14,956 nucleotides of DNA from JANXVV01 sp038230975 (lineage in GTDB: Bacteria > Planctomycetota > Phycisphaerae > Tepidisphaerales > Tepidisphaeraceae), in the NCBI GenBank assembly GCA_038230975.1, contig JBBRMF010000117.1:1-14956 (forward strand), given 5' to 3'. How positions within the stretch are numbered: the first letter of the stretch is position 1; every line of letters starts with the position of its first letter. Shown piece by piece: positions 6,470 to 14,890 of the stretch. The notes beneath the pieces were generated by a model. It did not search any database and had not been told where the DNA came from. It worked only from the letters and a program-made list of their open reading frames with translations. Position numbers and translations under genes: made by a program.

Positions 6470-7807
6470 ATGAAAACCTTCCAAATCTCACGCCGCGACT
6501 TCCTCAAGCGCGCGGCGCTTACGACTGCCGCTGCCGGACTGCCATCTTGGTATTTATCGCAACGACTGGATGCGGCGGAGCCGGTGAATCCGATCTCGCC
6601 AAATGACCGGCCGGGCATCGCGCTGATCGGCTGCGGTGGGCAAGGGCGCTACGATGCGAAGCTGGCGGCGGCGTTTGGGAATATCGTCGCGGTCTGTGAT
6701 GTGGATACGAAGCGCTCGGCGGAGGCGGCGCAGCAGTTCGGGGGCGCGCAAGTGTTCAGCGAGTTCCGCAAAGTGCTGGAGCGCGACGATGTTCACGCCG
6801 TCATCAATGGCACGCCGGACCACTGGCACACTCTGGTGAATCTGGCCGCGATGAAGGCAGGCAAGGATGTGTATAGCGAGAAGCCGTTGACGCTCACGAT
6901 CGACGAAGGACGGCGGGTCGTGGAGGCGGCTCGGAAGTCGAATCGCGTTTTCCAAACCGGCAGTCAGCAGCGGAGCGATGCTCGTTTTCGTCTCGCCTGC
7001 GAACTCGTGCGTAATGGACGCATTGGCACGCTCAAACACATCCAGGTCGTGCTGCCATGCGGGTTGCACGGCGGACCGTTTGTCGCGGCACCTGTGCCGG
7101 CAGAGTTGGATTGGAACGTGTGGCAGGGTCAGACGGTGGCGCGCGATTACGTGCCTGAGCGGTGCCACCGCACCTTTCGTTACTGGCTCGATTACTCCGG
7201 CGGCACGATGACGGATTGGGGAGCGCACCATCACGACATCGCGCTGTGGGGCGCGGATTGCGAGCGCAGCGGGCCAGTGAGCATCGAAGGCCGGAGGCTC
7301 GTCGAACCCATTGCCGGCGGCTACGATGCGCCGAGCCAATACGAGGTGCATTACGAATACGCGAGCGGCGTGACGCAGACGACGCTGAGCACGCTGCGCA
7401 ACCGCTTCGATGGGTCGACCGCGCCCGACCAAAGCAAGGATCTGCCCGAGCACGGCGTGAAGTTTGAGGGCAGCGACGGCTGGATTTTCGTGACCCGCGC
7501 AAAGATCGAAGCGAGCCGCCCGGAGTTACTCGCCGAGCCGCTCACAAAGCGCAAGGTGGAGCTTTATGTGAGCACGAATCACATGGGCAATTTCTTCGAC
7601 TGCATCCGCTCGCGGAAGCCGACCATCTGCGACGCGGAAATCGGTCATCGCTCAGTCAGCGTCTGCCATCTCGGGGTGCTGGCGATCCGTCTGGGGCGCA
7701 AACTCAAATGGAATCCGGAGACGGAGCAGTTCACTGGCGACGTGGAAGCGAATGGCCAGCTCACAAGGGAACAACGAAAACCGTTCCCCTACCATATGAT
7801 TGGCTGA
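6470..7807 (+). CDS. Tat-exported Gfo/Idh/MocA family oxidoreductase
   Basis: The 445-residue protein begins with a twin-arginine signal, SRRDFLKRAALTTAAAG (7-23), so it should be folded with its NAD(P) cofactor and exported. The Rossmann domain shows IALIGCGGQG (50-59) and the acid-ended strand VAVCDVD (73-79). The EKP motif (137-139) carries the usual catalytic lysine, and DWGAHHHDIALWG (249-261) carries the histidines typical of the planctomycete group. The C-terminus ends in the GHRSVSVCHLG...LGRKLKWNPETEQF pattern of bacterial-type Gfo/Idh C-terminal domains. The start at 6470 has AAGGA at 6459-6463, six bases upstream. The likely role is NAD(P)-dependent oxidation or rearrangement of a sugar or cyclitol; the substrate cannot be read from sequence. 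It is followed after 79 bp by the secreted LamG/propeller gene. Confidence 0.95.
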   Translation: MKTFQISRRDFLKRAALTTAAAGLPSWYLSQRLDAAEPVNPISPNDRPGIALIGCGGQGRYDAKLAAAFGNIVAVCDVDTKRSAEAAQQFGGAQVFSEFRKVLERDDVHAVINGTPDHWHTLVNLAAMKAGKDVYSEKPLTLTIDEGRRVVEAARKSNRVFQTGSQQRSDARFRLACELVRNGRIGTLKHIQVVLPCGLHGGPFVAAPVPAELDWNVWQGQTVARDYVPERCHRTFRYWLDYSGGTMTDWGAHHHDIALWGADCERSGPVSIEGRRLVEPIAGGYDAPSQYEVHYEYASGVTQTTLSTLRNRFDGSTAPDQSKDLPEHGVKFEGSDGWIFVTRAKIEASRPELLAEPLTKRKVELYVSTNHMGNFFDCIRSRKPTICDAEIGHRSVSVCHLGVLAIRLGRKLKWNPETEQFTGDVEANGQLTREQRKPFPYHMIG

Positions 7808-7886
7808 CAGCGGGTCGTGGACTCCGCCCGGAACAACGCATCACGAATGAATCCAACTGCAAACTTAACCGAATCGCCCATCACGT

Positions 7887-10691
7887 ATGAATTTAAGCAG
7901 ACTCTTAAATCGCCGGACGTTGGCATCGGCTCTTCTCGCCGGGGTGTGCCTCGCATTCCTGTTATCCAATGAAGCAGGCGCGGAGACACCCATTTCCAGG
8001 GACGGTCTGCTGCTCTGGCTTCACGCCGATGCCGGCGTGCAGAGCAAGGACGGGACTATCACCGGATGGCAGGATTCAAGCGCTGCCGGAAATCATGCCG
8101 AACGAGACGGAGCGTTCCCGCCGCGCGCCCATAGTCCGATACTCATTCCCGGCGCGGTGAACGGTCACAGCCTCCTTCGGTTCGATGGCTCAGACGCCGC
8201 GTTCCATTTTCCCCGGTTGACGAATATCGTGACTGTCTTCTGGGTCGTCGCCAAGGACGCGAAATCATTCGGTCAGAACAACGAACGGTTCGTTTTAGGT
8301 GACAGCACTGGAAAAGATTTCCATGTTGGCACTCATAAAACGGCGTTTCTTCTGCATCCCTCTGAATCTTCTGCTGCTCTGCGCCAGGGAACCGTGCGCG
8401 TGAATGGCCGGGTTATTGATCCGCTCAAGACGGATTTCCCCAACCGGCTTTCGGTGATCTCCATGGTCGCGACCGGCTCCGTTCCGGCAGACCAAATCAG
8501 CAAAGATCGCCAGTTCAAGGATCGCTCATGGCAGGGCGACATCGCGGAGGTCATCCTCTACAGTCGGGCATTGCCGGATGCGGAGCGTGAGCAGATCGAG
8601 AAGCAGCTTCTGGCCAAGTATGACATCGCCTCCGCGCCGCCTGTTGCGGCGAACCATTTCTTACCCCGCGCTACGCTCAACCAATCCACGACATGGCTTG
8701 GCAACACCTTTTCCGGTGGCGGGAGGAATACGAAGTGGGTGCAGAACTTTATGTTCACCTCGGCGGTCAATGCAGGTGGCCGGGTTTTCACGGCAAGCCA
8801 TTGGGATGAGGCCCACCGCGAATCCGGCATCTACGAAAATGGCGACGTGATCGGCAACTGTGCCGGGGCCATCGGGGAAGCTGTCGCGGTCAATGGCACG
8901 CACGTCTTTGTGGGTGCGAAAAACGGGATCAAGCAGTTCACTTTCGATGGAAAGCCCACGGGCAAAGTCTTCGCGCTGCCCAACATGCCGCGATATCTGT
9001 CCGCCAATGCGTCGGAAATCTATGTCAGCGATGCGGTGGAAAATCGCGTGATTGTCCTGAATATTGAAAGCAGCGCGCAGACAGCGGGTTGGAGTGTCTC
9101 GCAGCCGGGAGCGCTGGCGGCCACAGCAGCCGGTGAGGTGTGGGTGGTGGAGAATATCCAGCGTCAGGCCTGGGATGGACGTTATTGGATGATTGATGAG
9201 GCCAAGCCCGCAAAGATTCTGCATTATTCCCGCAGCGGCGAAAAGCTGCCCGGTGAGATCGCGGGCGATAAGCCGGATTGGAAGCCGACGGCGCTGGCCT
9301 TCGACCCGCAGGGGCGTTTGATGATTGGCGACGATGGCCCGCGTCATCAGGTGTTGTTTTTCGACGTGACGGTGGCGCCGAAGCTAGTGTCCGCCTTCGG
9401 CGCGCACGGCGGCCTCGGGTCGGGCACGCCGGGCGTGGCGGAACCGGACAAATTCTGGGGCATCACCGGCGTGGGCGCGGACAGGGACGGGAACATTTTC
9501 GTCACGCTGAATGAACAGGGCTGCGTGCTGCGCAAGTTCACGCCCGCCGGAAAACTTGCGTGGGAACTCGCCAACCACATTTTCGTGGATGTCGCGGACT
9601 TCGATCCGGCGAGCGACGGCGAACACATCTACGCCAAGCAGGAACACTTCGTTTTCGATTACACAAAACCGCCCGGCCAGGGCTGGCGGCTGCACGCGCA
9701 TACGCTCGATGCCACGAAGTATCCCCAAGACCCTCGCCTCTGGATGGCGAACGATGGACACTCGCTTATGTCGCCTTTCATGCGGCGGCTCAACAACGGC
9801 AAGCTCTATATGTTCATCGGCGGCATGAATTCGGAAACGCTGGCGATTTACCGTTTCGTTGGCGAAATCGCCGTGCCGGCCGGCCTGGTCGCGAAGTCGC
9901 ATTACTCATCCAAAGGCGCACCGAACTACCCGCCGCATCAGCCCGGGAACGGGGAATGGCTTTGGCGCGATTCAAACGGTGACGGAGCTTTTCAAGCGGA
10001 CGAATTTTCCCAGCCCGCGAACCCGCAGACTCATTCCGAACGGTGGAACTGGTTCGTGGATGCCCGCGGTGACATTTGGACGGACGTGAAGGAAGGCCTT
10101 CGCAAGTTTCCGCTGCAAGGTTTCGACGCGCACGGCAATCCGATTTACGACTTTGCGTCTGCGCAAGTCATCGCCTCACCCGCACCGTTCGATCGCGTCA
10201 GCCGCATGGAATATGATGCGACGACGGACACCCTGTTTCTCAGCGGCTACACGCCGGAGCATCCGCACGATGGCAAGTTCTGGAAAGAAGGCGGGCGCGT
10301 TCTCGCCCGCTACAATGAGTGGAGTACAGGAAACCGCACACCAAAGTGGACGAGCCTCTGGCATTGGGCCGAGGGCGGGCCTGAGACCTACGCAACGCCG
10401 CACTGCTTCGCGGTCGTGGGAGATTTCATCCACGTCGGCTACTTCCATCGCGGCGGGCCGGTGGTGAACCGGATCTACAACGCACACACCGGCGAATTGG
10501 TTGGCGAGATGCGTCCCGGTCCGGAAGTGAACGGCGTCATTGGCGATATCGACGCTGTGTCGGCCATCCGGGCGATGCAACGAAAGAACGGCGAGCAAAT
10601 CATTCTGCAAGAAGACGACCGCTACGGAAAGGTCGTGATGTTCCGCTGGCGGCCTGGGAAGGAAGGGGCGGGCCAACCCCGCCCGCGCTAA
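7887..10691 (+). CDS. Secreted LamG-like / beta-propeller protein with EF-hand-like loop
   Basis: The 934-residue protein starts with a Sec signal peptide (hydrophobic 12-27, likely cleavage after AGA at 32). Residues about 36-250 look like a LamG/concanavalin-type domain: GLLLWLHADAGV, ITGWQDSSAAGNHA, LRFDGSD, and WQGDIAEVILYSRAL ending near 228. After that come repeated strands of NHL/six-bladed-propeller type (GEAVAVNGTHVFVGAKNGIKQF, ALAFDPQGRLMIGDDG, ITGVGADRDGNIFVT) to about 660. An EF-hand-like calcium loop, DSNGDGAFQADEF, is at 695-707, and more propeller-like sequence follows to the end. It is probably a cell-envelope carbohydrate-binding or sugar-processing protein. No catalytic residues could be assigned. 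No clear Shine-Dalgarno precedes ATG 7887, so translation may depend on the upstream oxidoreductase gene. Confidence 0.92.
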   Translation: MNLSRLLNRRTLASALLAGVCLAFLLSNEAGAETPISRDGLLLWLHADAGVQSKDGTITGWQDSSAAGNHAERDGAFPPRAHSPILIPGAVNGHSLLRFDGSDAAFHFPRLTNIVTVFWVVAKDAKSFGQNNERFVLGDSTGKDFHVGTHKTAFLLHPSESSAALRQGTVRVNGRVIDPLKTDFPNRLSVISMVATGSVPADQISKDRQFKDRSWQGDIAEVILYSRALPDAEREQIEKQLLAKYDIASAPPVAANHFLPRATLNQSTTWLGNTFSGGGRNTKWVQNFMFTSAVNAGGRVFTASHWDEAHRESGIYENGDVIGNCAGAIGEAVAVNGTHVFVGAKNGIKQFTFDGKPTGKVFALPNMPRYLSANASEIYVSDAVENRVIVLNIESSAQTAGWSVSQPGALAATAAGEVWVVENIQRQAWDGRYWMIDEAKPAKILHYSRSGEKLPGEIAGDKPDWKPTALAFDPQGRLMIGDDGPRHQVLFFDVTVAPKLVSAFGAHGGLGSGTPGVAEPDKFWGITGVGADRDGNIFVTLNEQGCVLRKFTPAGKLAWELANHIFVDVADFDPASDGEHIYAKQEHFVFDYTKPPGQGWRLHAHTLDATKYPQDPRLWMANDGHSLMSPFMRRLNNGKLYMFIGGMNSETLAIYRFVGEIAVPAGLVAKSHYSSKGAPNYPPHQPGNGEWLWRDSNGDGAFQADEFSQPANPQTHSERWNWFVDARGDIWTDVKEGLRKFPLQGFDAHGNPIYDFASAQVIASPAPFDRVSRMEYDATTDTLFLSGYTPEHPHDGKFWKEGGRVLARYNEWSTGNRTPKWTSLWHWAEGGPETYATPHCFAVVGDFIHVGYFHRGGPVVNRIYNAHTGELVGEMRPGPEVNGVIGDIDAVSAIRAMQRKNGEQIILQEDDRYGKVVMFRWRPGKEGAGQPRPR
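10666..10684 (+). terminator. GC hairpin overlapping the end of the LamG/propeller gene
   Basis: GGGCGGG (10666-10672) can pair with CCCGCCC (10678-10684) around a five-base loop, just before the TAA at 10689. There is no T-run after it, so it is at best a weak or factor-dependent stop. The decamer GGCCAACCCC in its loop region recurs exactly 60 bases later at 10731-10740. Confidence 0.25.
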
Positions 10692-10779
10692 AGGCCGAAC
10701 GCACAAACCATGAAGACACATTTGCCATCAGGCCAACCCCGTTGTTCCTCCTGCCAGCACGCGCGTTCACGCTCGCCGC

Positions 10780-11074
10780 ACGCAGCGAATAAAAACTCAG
10801 TCGGGTGTCGTTGAAGTGGAAAATCTCCCACGCGTGTTCGGCGATGGCAAACATGAATCCGAGGATCGGAATGCAGAAGAGAACATGTTGCAAGCGGATG
10901 ACGCCGATTTTCACGAGCTTATCGTAGGGCACCCGATAAAAAACCGGTTCATCCGGCTCTTGCGAAGGGACTGGCGCTTGCGAGTATTCCCCACACGAAG
11001 CCAAAGAATCCCCAGAGTGTCCCGATCAGCCCAATGGTACGCACGACAAGCCCGAACGATTCTTTTGCGGTCAT
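10780..11074 (-). pseudogene. Small membrane-protein gene split by a frameshift
   Basis: From ATG 11074 (AGGGAAAG about seven bases upstream) one frame reads MTAKESFGLVVRTIGLIG and a hydrophobic helix LWGFFGFVWGILA, stopping at 10949 after 41 residues. The overlapping frame then shows clear coding character, with C/G-rich third positions: QEPDEPVFYRVPYDKLVKIG and a second hydrophobic helix, VLFCIPILGFMFAI. That frame has no stop of its own before it runs into the 3' end of the convergent gene at 10691. The simplest reading is a two-TM protein of about 100 residues with an indel between roughly 10960 and 11010 and a lost natural end. Family not recognised. Confidence 0.38.
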
Positions 11075-11169
11075 TGTATCTTTCCCTGTGTCATTTCCTT
11101 TTTTTCCCTGTTTCGCGATCAGCAGCGGCATAGGTCTAGCGACATGAAGACGCTGTTCGAGTCGCGCAC

Positions 11170-11589
11170 TTAATCGCCAAACGGTTCACATTTAACAAAT
11201 CCGTGTTTTGCGTAGAACGCGCGGGCAGGCAGAAAATACGCGGAGGAACCAGTCTCCAGATTCAGGCGATTTATCCCGTCGGCCAGCGCCGTTTTTATCA
11301 CATGGCGCAACAAAGTACTGCCGACACCCCGACGGCGGGCGGACTCGGAGGTGTGCATCGACTTCAGTTCGCTGTGCGACCCAGAAAGACGTTTCAGGGC
11401 GGCCGTTCCTAGGAGGAAACCACCCTCGCAAGCCGTCCGGAAGCGGATATCGGGCGATCGTAGTCCGCTCAGGTCAAGCGCGTGTGCGCTGCCTGGTGCG
11501 GTCTCTGCAGTTGCCTTGAGCACATAGGTCGTAATCAACTGGATGAGCCGAGGGTCGCGGAGATCGTCAAGTGTGATTTCTATACCCAT
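11170..11589 (-). CDS. GNAT-family N-acetyltransferase, C-terminus truncated by a stop codon
   Basis: The 139-residue product has the GNAT fold: an N-terminal helix region, strand FLLGTAALKRL (58-68), strand ELKSMHTS (74-81), the acetyl-CoA pyrophosphate loop RRRGVG (85-90) with the following helix, and the LETGSSAYFLPARAFYAKHGFVKCEPFGD region. It would acetylate an amine using acetyl-CoA in the cytoplasm. I start it at ATG 11589 (MGIEITLDDL). An upstream in-frame start at 11691 would translate a REP-like hairpin and is unlikely. Relatives continue after PFGD with Y..DPNSVFM. Here TAA (11172-11170) replaces the Tyr codon, and the same frame goes on as VRDSNSVFMSLDL to a TGA at 11121-11119. 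The protein therefore lacks its last 17 residues unless the stop is read through. Confidence 0.8.
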   Translation of the reverse strand: MGIEITLDDLRDPRLIQLITTYVLKATAETAPGSAHALDLSGLRSPDIRFRTACEGGFLLGTAALKRLSGSHSELKSMHTSESARRRGVGSTLLRHVIKTALADGINRLNLETGSSAYFLPARAFYAKHGFVKCEPFGD

Positions 11590-11611
11590 ATTACAAACGC
11601 TATTGCTGATC

Positions 11612-11635
11612 CCACGGGTTGCGTTGCGCCCGTGG
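11612..11635. repeat. Short REP-like hairpin upstream of the GNAT gene
   Basis: CCACGGG (11612-11618) and CCCGTGG (11629-11635) form a 7-bp stem around TTGCGTTGCG. On the minus strand it reads as a CCACGGG..CAACCCGTGG unit. I recall hairpins like it scattered between genes in planctomycete and verrucomicrobial genomes. It lies 23 bases before the GNAT start, in its 5' leader. Confidence 0.5.
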
Positions 11636-11702
11636 CTACAATCCAACCCTCCCCCGGAGTACCGGAAGAGGGAGTAAGACAGCGGGTTCACGCGCGACTA
11701 AC

Positions 11703-11901
11703 TAAAGGGACATCCGATCCCGAGTCCATCCATTCAGTGACCACTATTGGAGTTTACCGCGCGGCGTGGATCGTTTCGATGATGTTGCCATACGCATCCA
11801 CAAGGTAGACGGCATCGGTCACATTTCGAGCGACGAACGTGCCATCGTCATCGCTTTGATAGATGTCGATCTCCTTGAATAGAGATTCGTTCAAGTTGTA
11901 G
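11703..11901 (-). repeat. Direct repeat copy B (LEPR gene 3' end)
   Basis: This is the partner of 6088-6285, in the same orientation and about 94% identical by eye. It covers the final 49 codons of the intact LEPR gene and 51 bases beyond its stop. Unlike copy A, it is not followed by the strong terminator; the similarity stops at 11703 and different sequence begins. Confidence 0.92.
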
Positions 11902-14273
11902 TTCAGCAGGAAATCGACGCTGACGTGGATGATTTTGTTCGTGCCGCTGCCAGTTTGAGTGATGATGATCAAATCATCGCGAGTCAATCCACCGATCGCG
12001 AGGATGTTGCCTTCGAGGGCGACGGGGGTGATAGCCATGTTCAGCGTGGCGGCGGCGCTGGGGGCGTTGTCTTTGTCGGTGGCGGTGACGGTAATGTGGT
12101 AGTTACCGTCCCACTTGTAAATATGAGAGGGATCGGAGGCGGCGGTTGTTCGGGCAATTTGCGAGGTTGTGCCATCTCCCCAGTTGACGGTGTATGAGAA
12201 TCCGGCGGCGGTGTCGGCCGATGAAGGATCGGTGGCGACCGGAATGTGGATCTTGCGATTTTGCCCGCGCACGCCAATGGCTCCGATCGCGTCGGCGGTG
12301 ACGGAAGCGGTGGGCGCAACGTTCGTGACATTGATCGTTGACGAAACGCTGGCTGAGGTACCCCCGGTATCGTTGGAGGTGAACGTCAGTACGTAGGTAC
12401 CATTGTCAGTTGGGACGAAGTTGATGGCCGTGCCGACACCGGCGACGAACGGTGTGCCGTCCTTTGTGACCGCCCAGGTGTTTGTCAGATTTGCGGGGGT
12501 AAAGTCGACGACGCTGGCCGATACACTAATGGCAACGCCTTCCGGTGAGTTTAAGGGGACACTGCTCAACGTGACGACCGGTGCGACATCGGCCACGAAA
12601 ACAATCACGGGTGTGGCGGAAGCGGTGAGGCCGAACTGTTGAAGCACGAGCGAAGTTACTCCACCCGCGTTGGTTCCGCCGGCAACCAGAATGCGCCCGC
12701 CGGGCAGCAAGACCATTGCGTTTGCGGTGTCGATGGGAGTGCCAAAGTCGGTGACGACCGCCCCGCCGTTACCGAAGCTACTGTCAAGCGTTCCATCGAC
12801 GTTGTATCGAACGGTGGCAAAGTCACTGCTTCCGCCGTTGCTATCCGTCGATCCGGTGACGAGGATTTTTCCGTCAGTTTGAATGGCGATACTGGAGAGG
12901 GTGGCAACGGGTGCACTATTGTTGGGTCGCGAGAAAACTGGGGAGAAGGTGAGGTCGGGCACGCCCAGACTACTGACGCGGATGACGGTCCATTGTTCGA
13001 TGCTGGCGTTATCACTGATCACACCCGTCGCGACGATACTACCGCTGGCATCGACTGCCACGGCACTCAGGAATCCGAGTGTCGGCGTGGCATATTTTCC
13101 CGCGACGCCAAAGCTGGTATCCAGCGAGCCATCGGCGTTAAAACGGATGATCGCACCATGATCGGCGGAGCGTCCGACGACGACGACTTTATCGTCCGAT
13201 TGCAAAGCGATCTGTCCACCGATATCAGAAGCGGTGCCTGGGTAAGCGACATAGCCCGAAGGCAAATTGGTCGCAGTGTCTATTGTGCCGAAGGTGGTAT
13301 CGGTCGTTCCGTTGGCATTCAGTCTGCCAGCAAATATTTCGCGGATGTGGCCGTCACCGGCGGTGCCGGTAATGCCACCCAGGATGATTTTGCCAAGATT
13401 CGGGCTGGTGGCGTTGTTATCGATCGCGAGGCTCACGACAGATCCACCATTGGAGTTCGGAGAGACAAAACGGAAGACATAGATTCCGTCGCCATTGGGT
13501 CCGAATGAGGTATCCAGCGAACCGTTGGGTTTGTATCGGACGACCCCCACCCGGTTGGTACTAAAGAGGAGTGCATCACCGGCGACCACAATATTACCAT
13601 CACTCTGGACGGCGATGGCATTTCCGTAGGCAGTGGTTCCATCGAAATTGGTGGAAACCGAACCGCCGGTGCCGAAGAAGTCACCGGGCGTGGTGTCGGT
13701 TACAGTGCCGTCATCGAGTGAGCCATCGACATTGTAGCGGGTGGTCGTCATTCCGTTGGTCGTTGAGCTGACGACAAGAATCTTACCATCTACCTGTACG
13801 GCGACGGCATTTGCCGGTTTTCCGGCAACGACAAGTATGCCCGTCAAGTTAAAACCGGGATCGGGCGTGCCGGTTACGGTGCTGCCACCGCTGTTGGCGG
13901 GAAAGACGTTGCTGCCGTCCGTCGCAGTGGCAGTGACGTGATATGGCGTGGTGCTATCGACGTATTTATGCGCCAGGGACGTAGTGGCGATGGGGACGGC
14001 CACATCACTTTGGCCGTCACCCCAGTTAATCGTCCAGCTTGTCAGGGTTGGGTCGGGGGACGCATTGAGATTCAAAACGTAGTCTTGTCCTTCGTTGGCA
14101 GTGGGCGCTCCGCTGATTGTAAGTACTGGCGTTCCGCTGAGTAACTGCCGTGGTTCAAGCGATTCAAGCGTTGCCGAAACGGCTGATCCAATCGCAGGAT
14201 GCCTCTTGGAATTGCGGGAAACCATTTGATTGCGAGAAAAGAATTTGCTGAAACGTCCGTATTGAACCGACAT
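11754..14273 (-). CDS. Planctomycete LEPR-signature surface protein with PKD and delta-60 repeat domains
   Basis: The 839-residue protein carries LEPRQLLSG at 39-47, the N-terminal hallmark of a class of large planctomycete extracellular proteins. It is followed by a PKD domain (49-133, core NWGDG at 83). Residues about 136-550 hold seven delta-60-type repeats: strands such as AVAVQVDGKIL (156), AIAVQSDGNIV (219), QIALQSDDKVV (354), SIAIQTDGKIL (461) and AMVLLPGGRIL (519), alternating with GSLDTSFG-like turns. The count suggests a seven-bladed propeller. An Ig-like domain (563-651), a second PKD (654-748, NWGDG at 697) and a distinct tail (752-839) follow. Start ATG 14273 has GGAGGGAAGG with the AAGG seven bases upstream; an in-frame start 60 bases earlier is less likely. 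It probably acts in adhesion or surface structure. The tail is duplicated at 6138-6285. Confidence 0.93.
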   Translation of the reverse strand: MSVQYGRFSKFFSRNQMVSRNSKRHPAIGSAVSATLESLEPRQLLSGTPVLTISGAPTANEGQDYVLNLNASPDPTLTSWTINWGDGQSDVAVPIATTSLAHKYVDSTTPYHVTATATDGSNVFPANSGGSTVTGTPDPGFNLTGILVVAGKPANAVAVQVDGKILVVSSTTNGMTTTRYNVDGSLDDGTVTDTTPGDFFGTGGSVSTNFDGTTAYGNAIAVQSDGNIVVAGDALLFSTNRVGVVRYKPNGSLDTSFGPNGDGIYVFRFVSPNSNGGSVVSLAIDNNATSPNLGKIILGGITGTAGDGHIREIFAGRLNANGTTDTTFGTIDTATNLPSGYVAYPGTASDIGGQIALQSDDKVVVVGRSADHGAIIRFNADGSLDTSFGVAGKYATPTLGFLSAVAVDASGSIVATGVISDNASIEQWTVIRVSSLGVPDLTFSPVFSRPNNSAPVATLSSIAIQTDGKILVTGSTDSNGGSSDFATVRYNVDGTLDSSFGNGGAVVTDFGTPIDTANAMVLLPGGRILVAGGTNAGGVTSLVLQQFGLTASATPVIVFVADVAPVVTLSSVPLNSPEGVAISVSASVVDFTPANLTNTWAVTKDGTPFVAGVGTAINFVPTDNGTYVLTFTSNDTGGTSASVSSTINVTNVAPTASVTADAIGAIGVRGQNRKIHIPVATDPSSADTAAGFSYTVNWGDGTTSQIARTTAASDPSHIYKWDGNYHITVTATDKDNAPSAAATLNMAITPVALEGNILAIGGLTRDDLIIITQTGSGTNKIIHVSVDFLLNYNLNESLFKEIDIYQSDDDGTFVARNVTDAVYLVDAYGNIIETIHAAR

Positions 14274-14890
14274 GTGTCTGCCTTCCCTCCCACATCGGGG
14301 AGATTGTTTTAAAGCAGCGTCGGCGGCGTTCACTACAACTTTCGCACATCCATCCTTCAGCGCGTCGTCATTGGTGCGACTGGCTCCGAAGTAGTTACCC
14401 CCACGATAGTTGTCGCTTAGACCTGTCGAACTGCTGCAGAATTGAAAAAACCAAAAGCCCTACGCAACACAACTTTCATTAGAACACACTTGAAATGAAC
14501 CTGTTTAAAACGTTACACAGAATCGCTGCGGGGCCATAATACTTTTGAAGTTATCGACACGGGCTCACAAAATGCTCCAACCTAAGAAATTTCCTTGTGG
14601 GGATGTTCTATGTCTTTGCGTCTGGCGGCAGTGTATCGCCGCAACGCTAAGAGAACATTAATGTCAGCATTGTTTAGGGTTGATTTTCTCAGGCAATGCT
14701 GGATTCATCACACACCGAAACCGATCAAGAGATATTGATATCACATTGATATGGCAGGAGATTTCTCGCCAAATGATGAGAGCAACGATCCACGAAACCA
14801 CAGGACAAGGGCAAAATCCAGCGAGCAACAGCCTCATGTCTCCTGAGGGCCACTAGCGCATTGTCAAAGCTGGGATTTAGGGTGCCACGG
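14274..14890. other. Non-coding region upstream of the LEPR gene
   Basis: About 617 bases, more AT-rich than the genes, with no ORF I can support. It should hold the promoter of the LEPR gene on the minus strand, but no convincing -35/-10 pair was found. An 8-bp inverted repeat, CAGCATTG (14665-14672) with CAATGCTG (14694-14701), and a doubled ATTGATAT (near 14734 and 14745) are present. Neither is strong enough to call as a regulatory site. Confidence 0.5.

Noticed and set aside
6554..7453. 299-residue minus-strand ORF opposite the Gfo/Idh gene
   Set aside because: It is antisense to a clear Gfo/Idh/MocA enzyme, rich in Arg and Ala, with no domain signature.
11647..11672. Hairpin CCCTC..CCGG..CCGG..GAGGG as terminator of the LEPR gene
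   Set aside because: The stem is interrupted by mismatches and has no T-run on either strand, so it cannot be called a terminator.
11590..11691. 34-residue upstream extension of the GNAT gene
   Set aside because: It would translate a REP-like hairpin and a second GC-rich hairpin. The GNAT fold begins at MGIEITLDDL.
14610..14738. 42-codon plus-strand ORF (MSLRLAAVYRRNAKRT...)
   Set aside because: It is short and basic, has no family match, lies in AT-rich intergenic sequence, and has only a weak GGGGA upstream.
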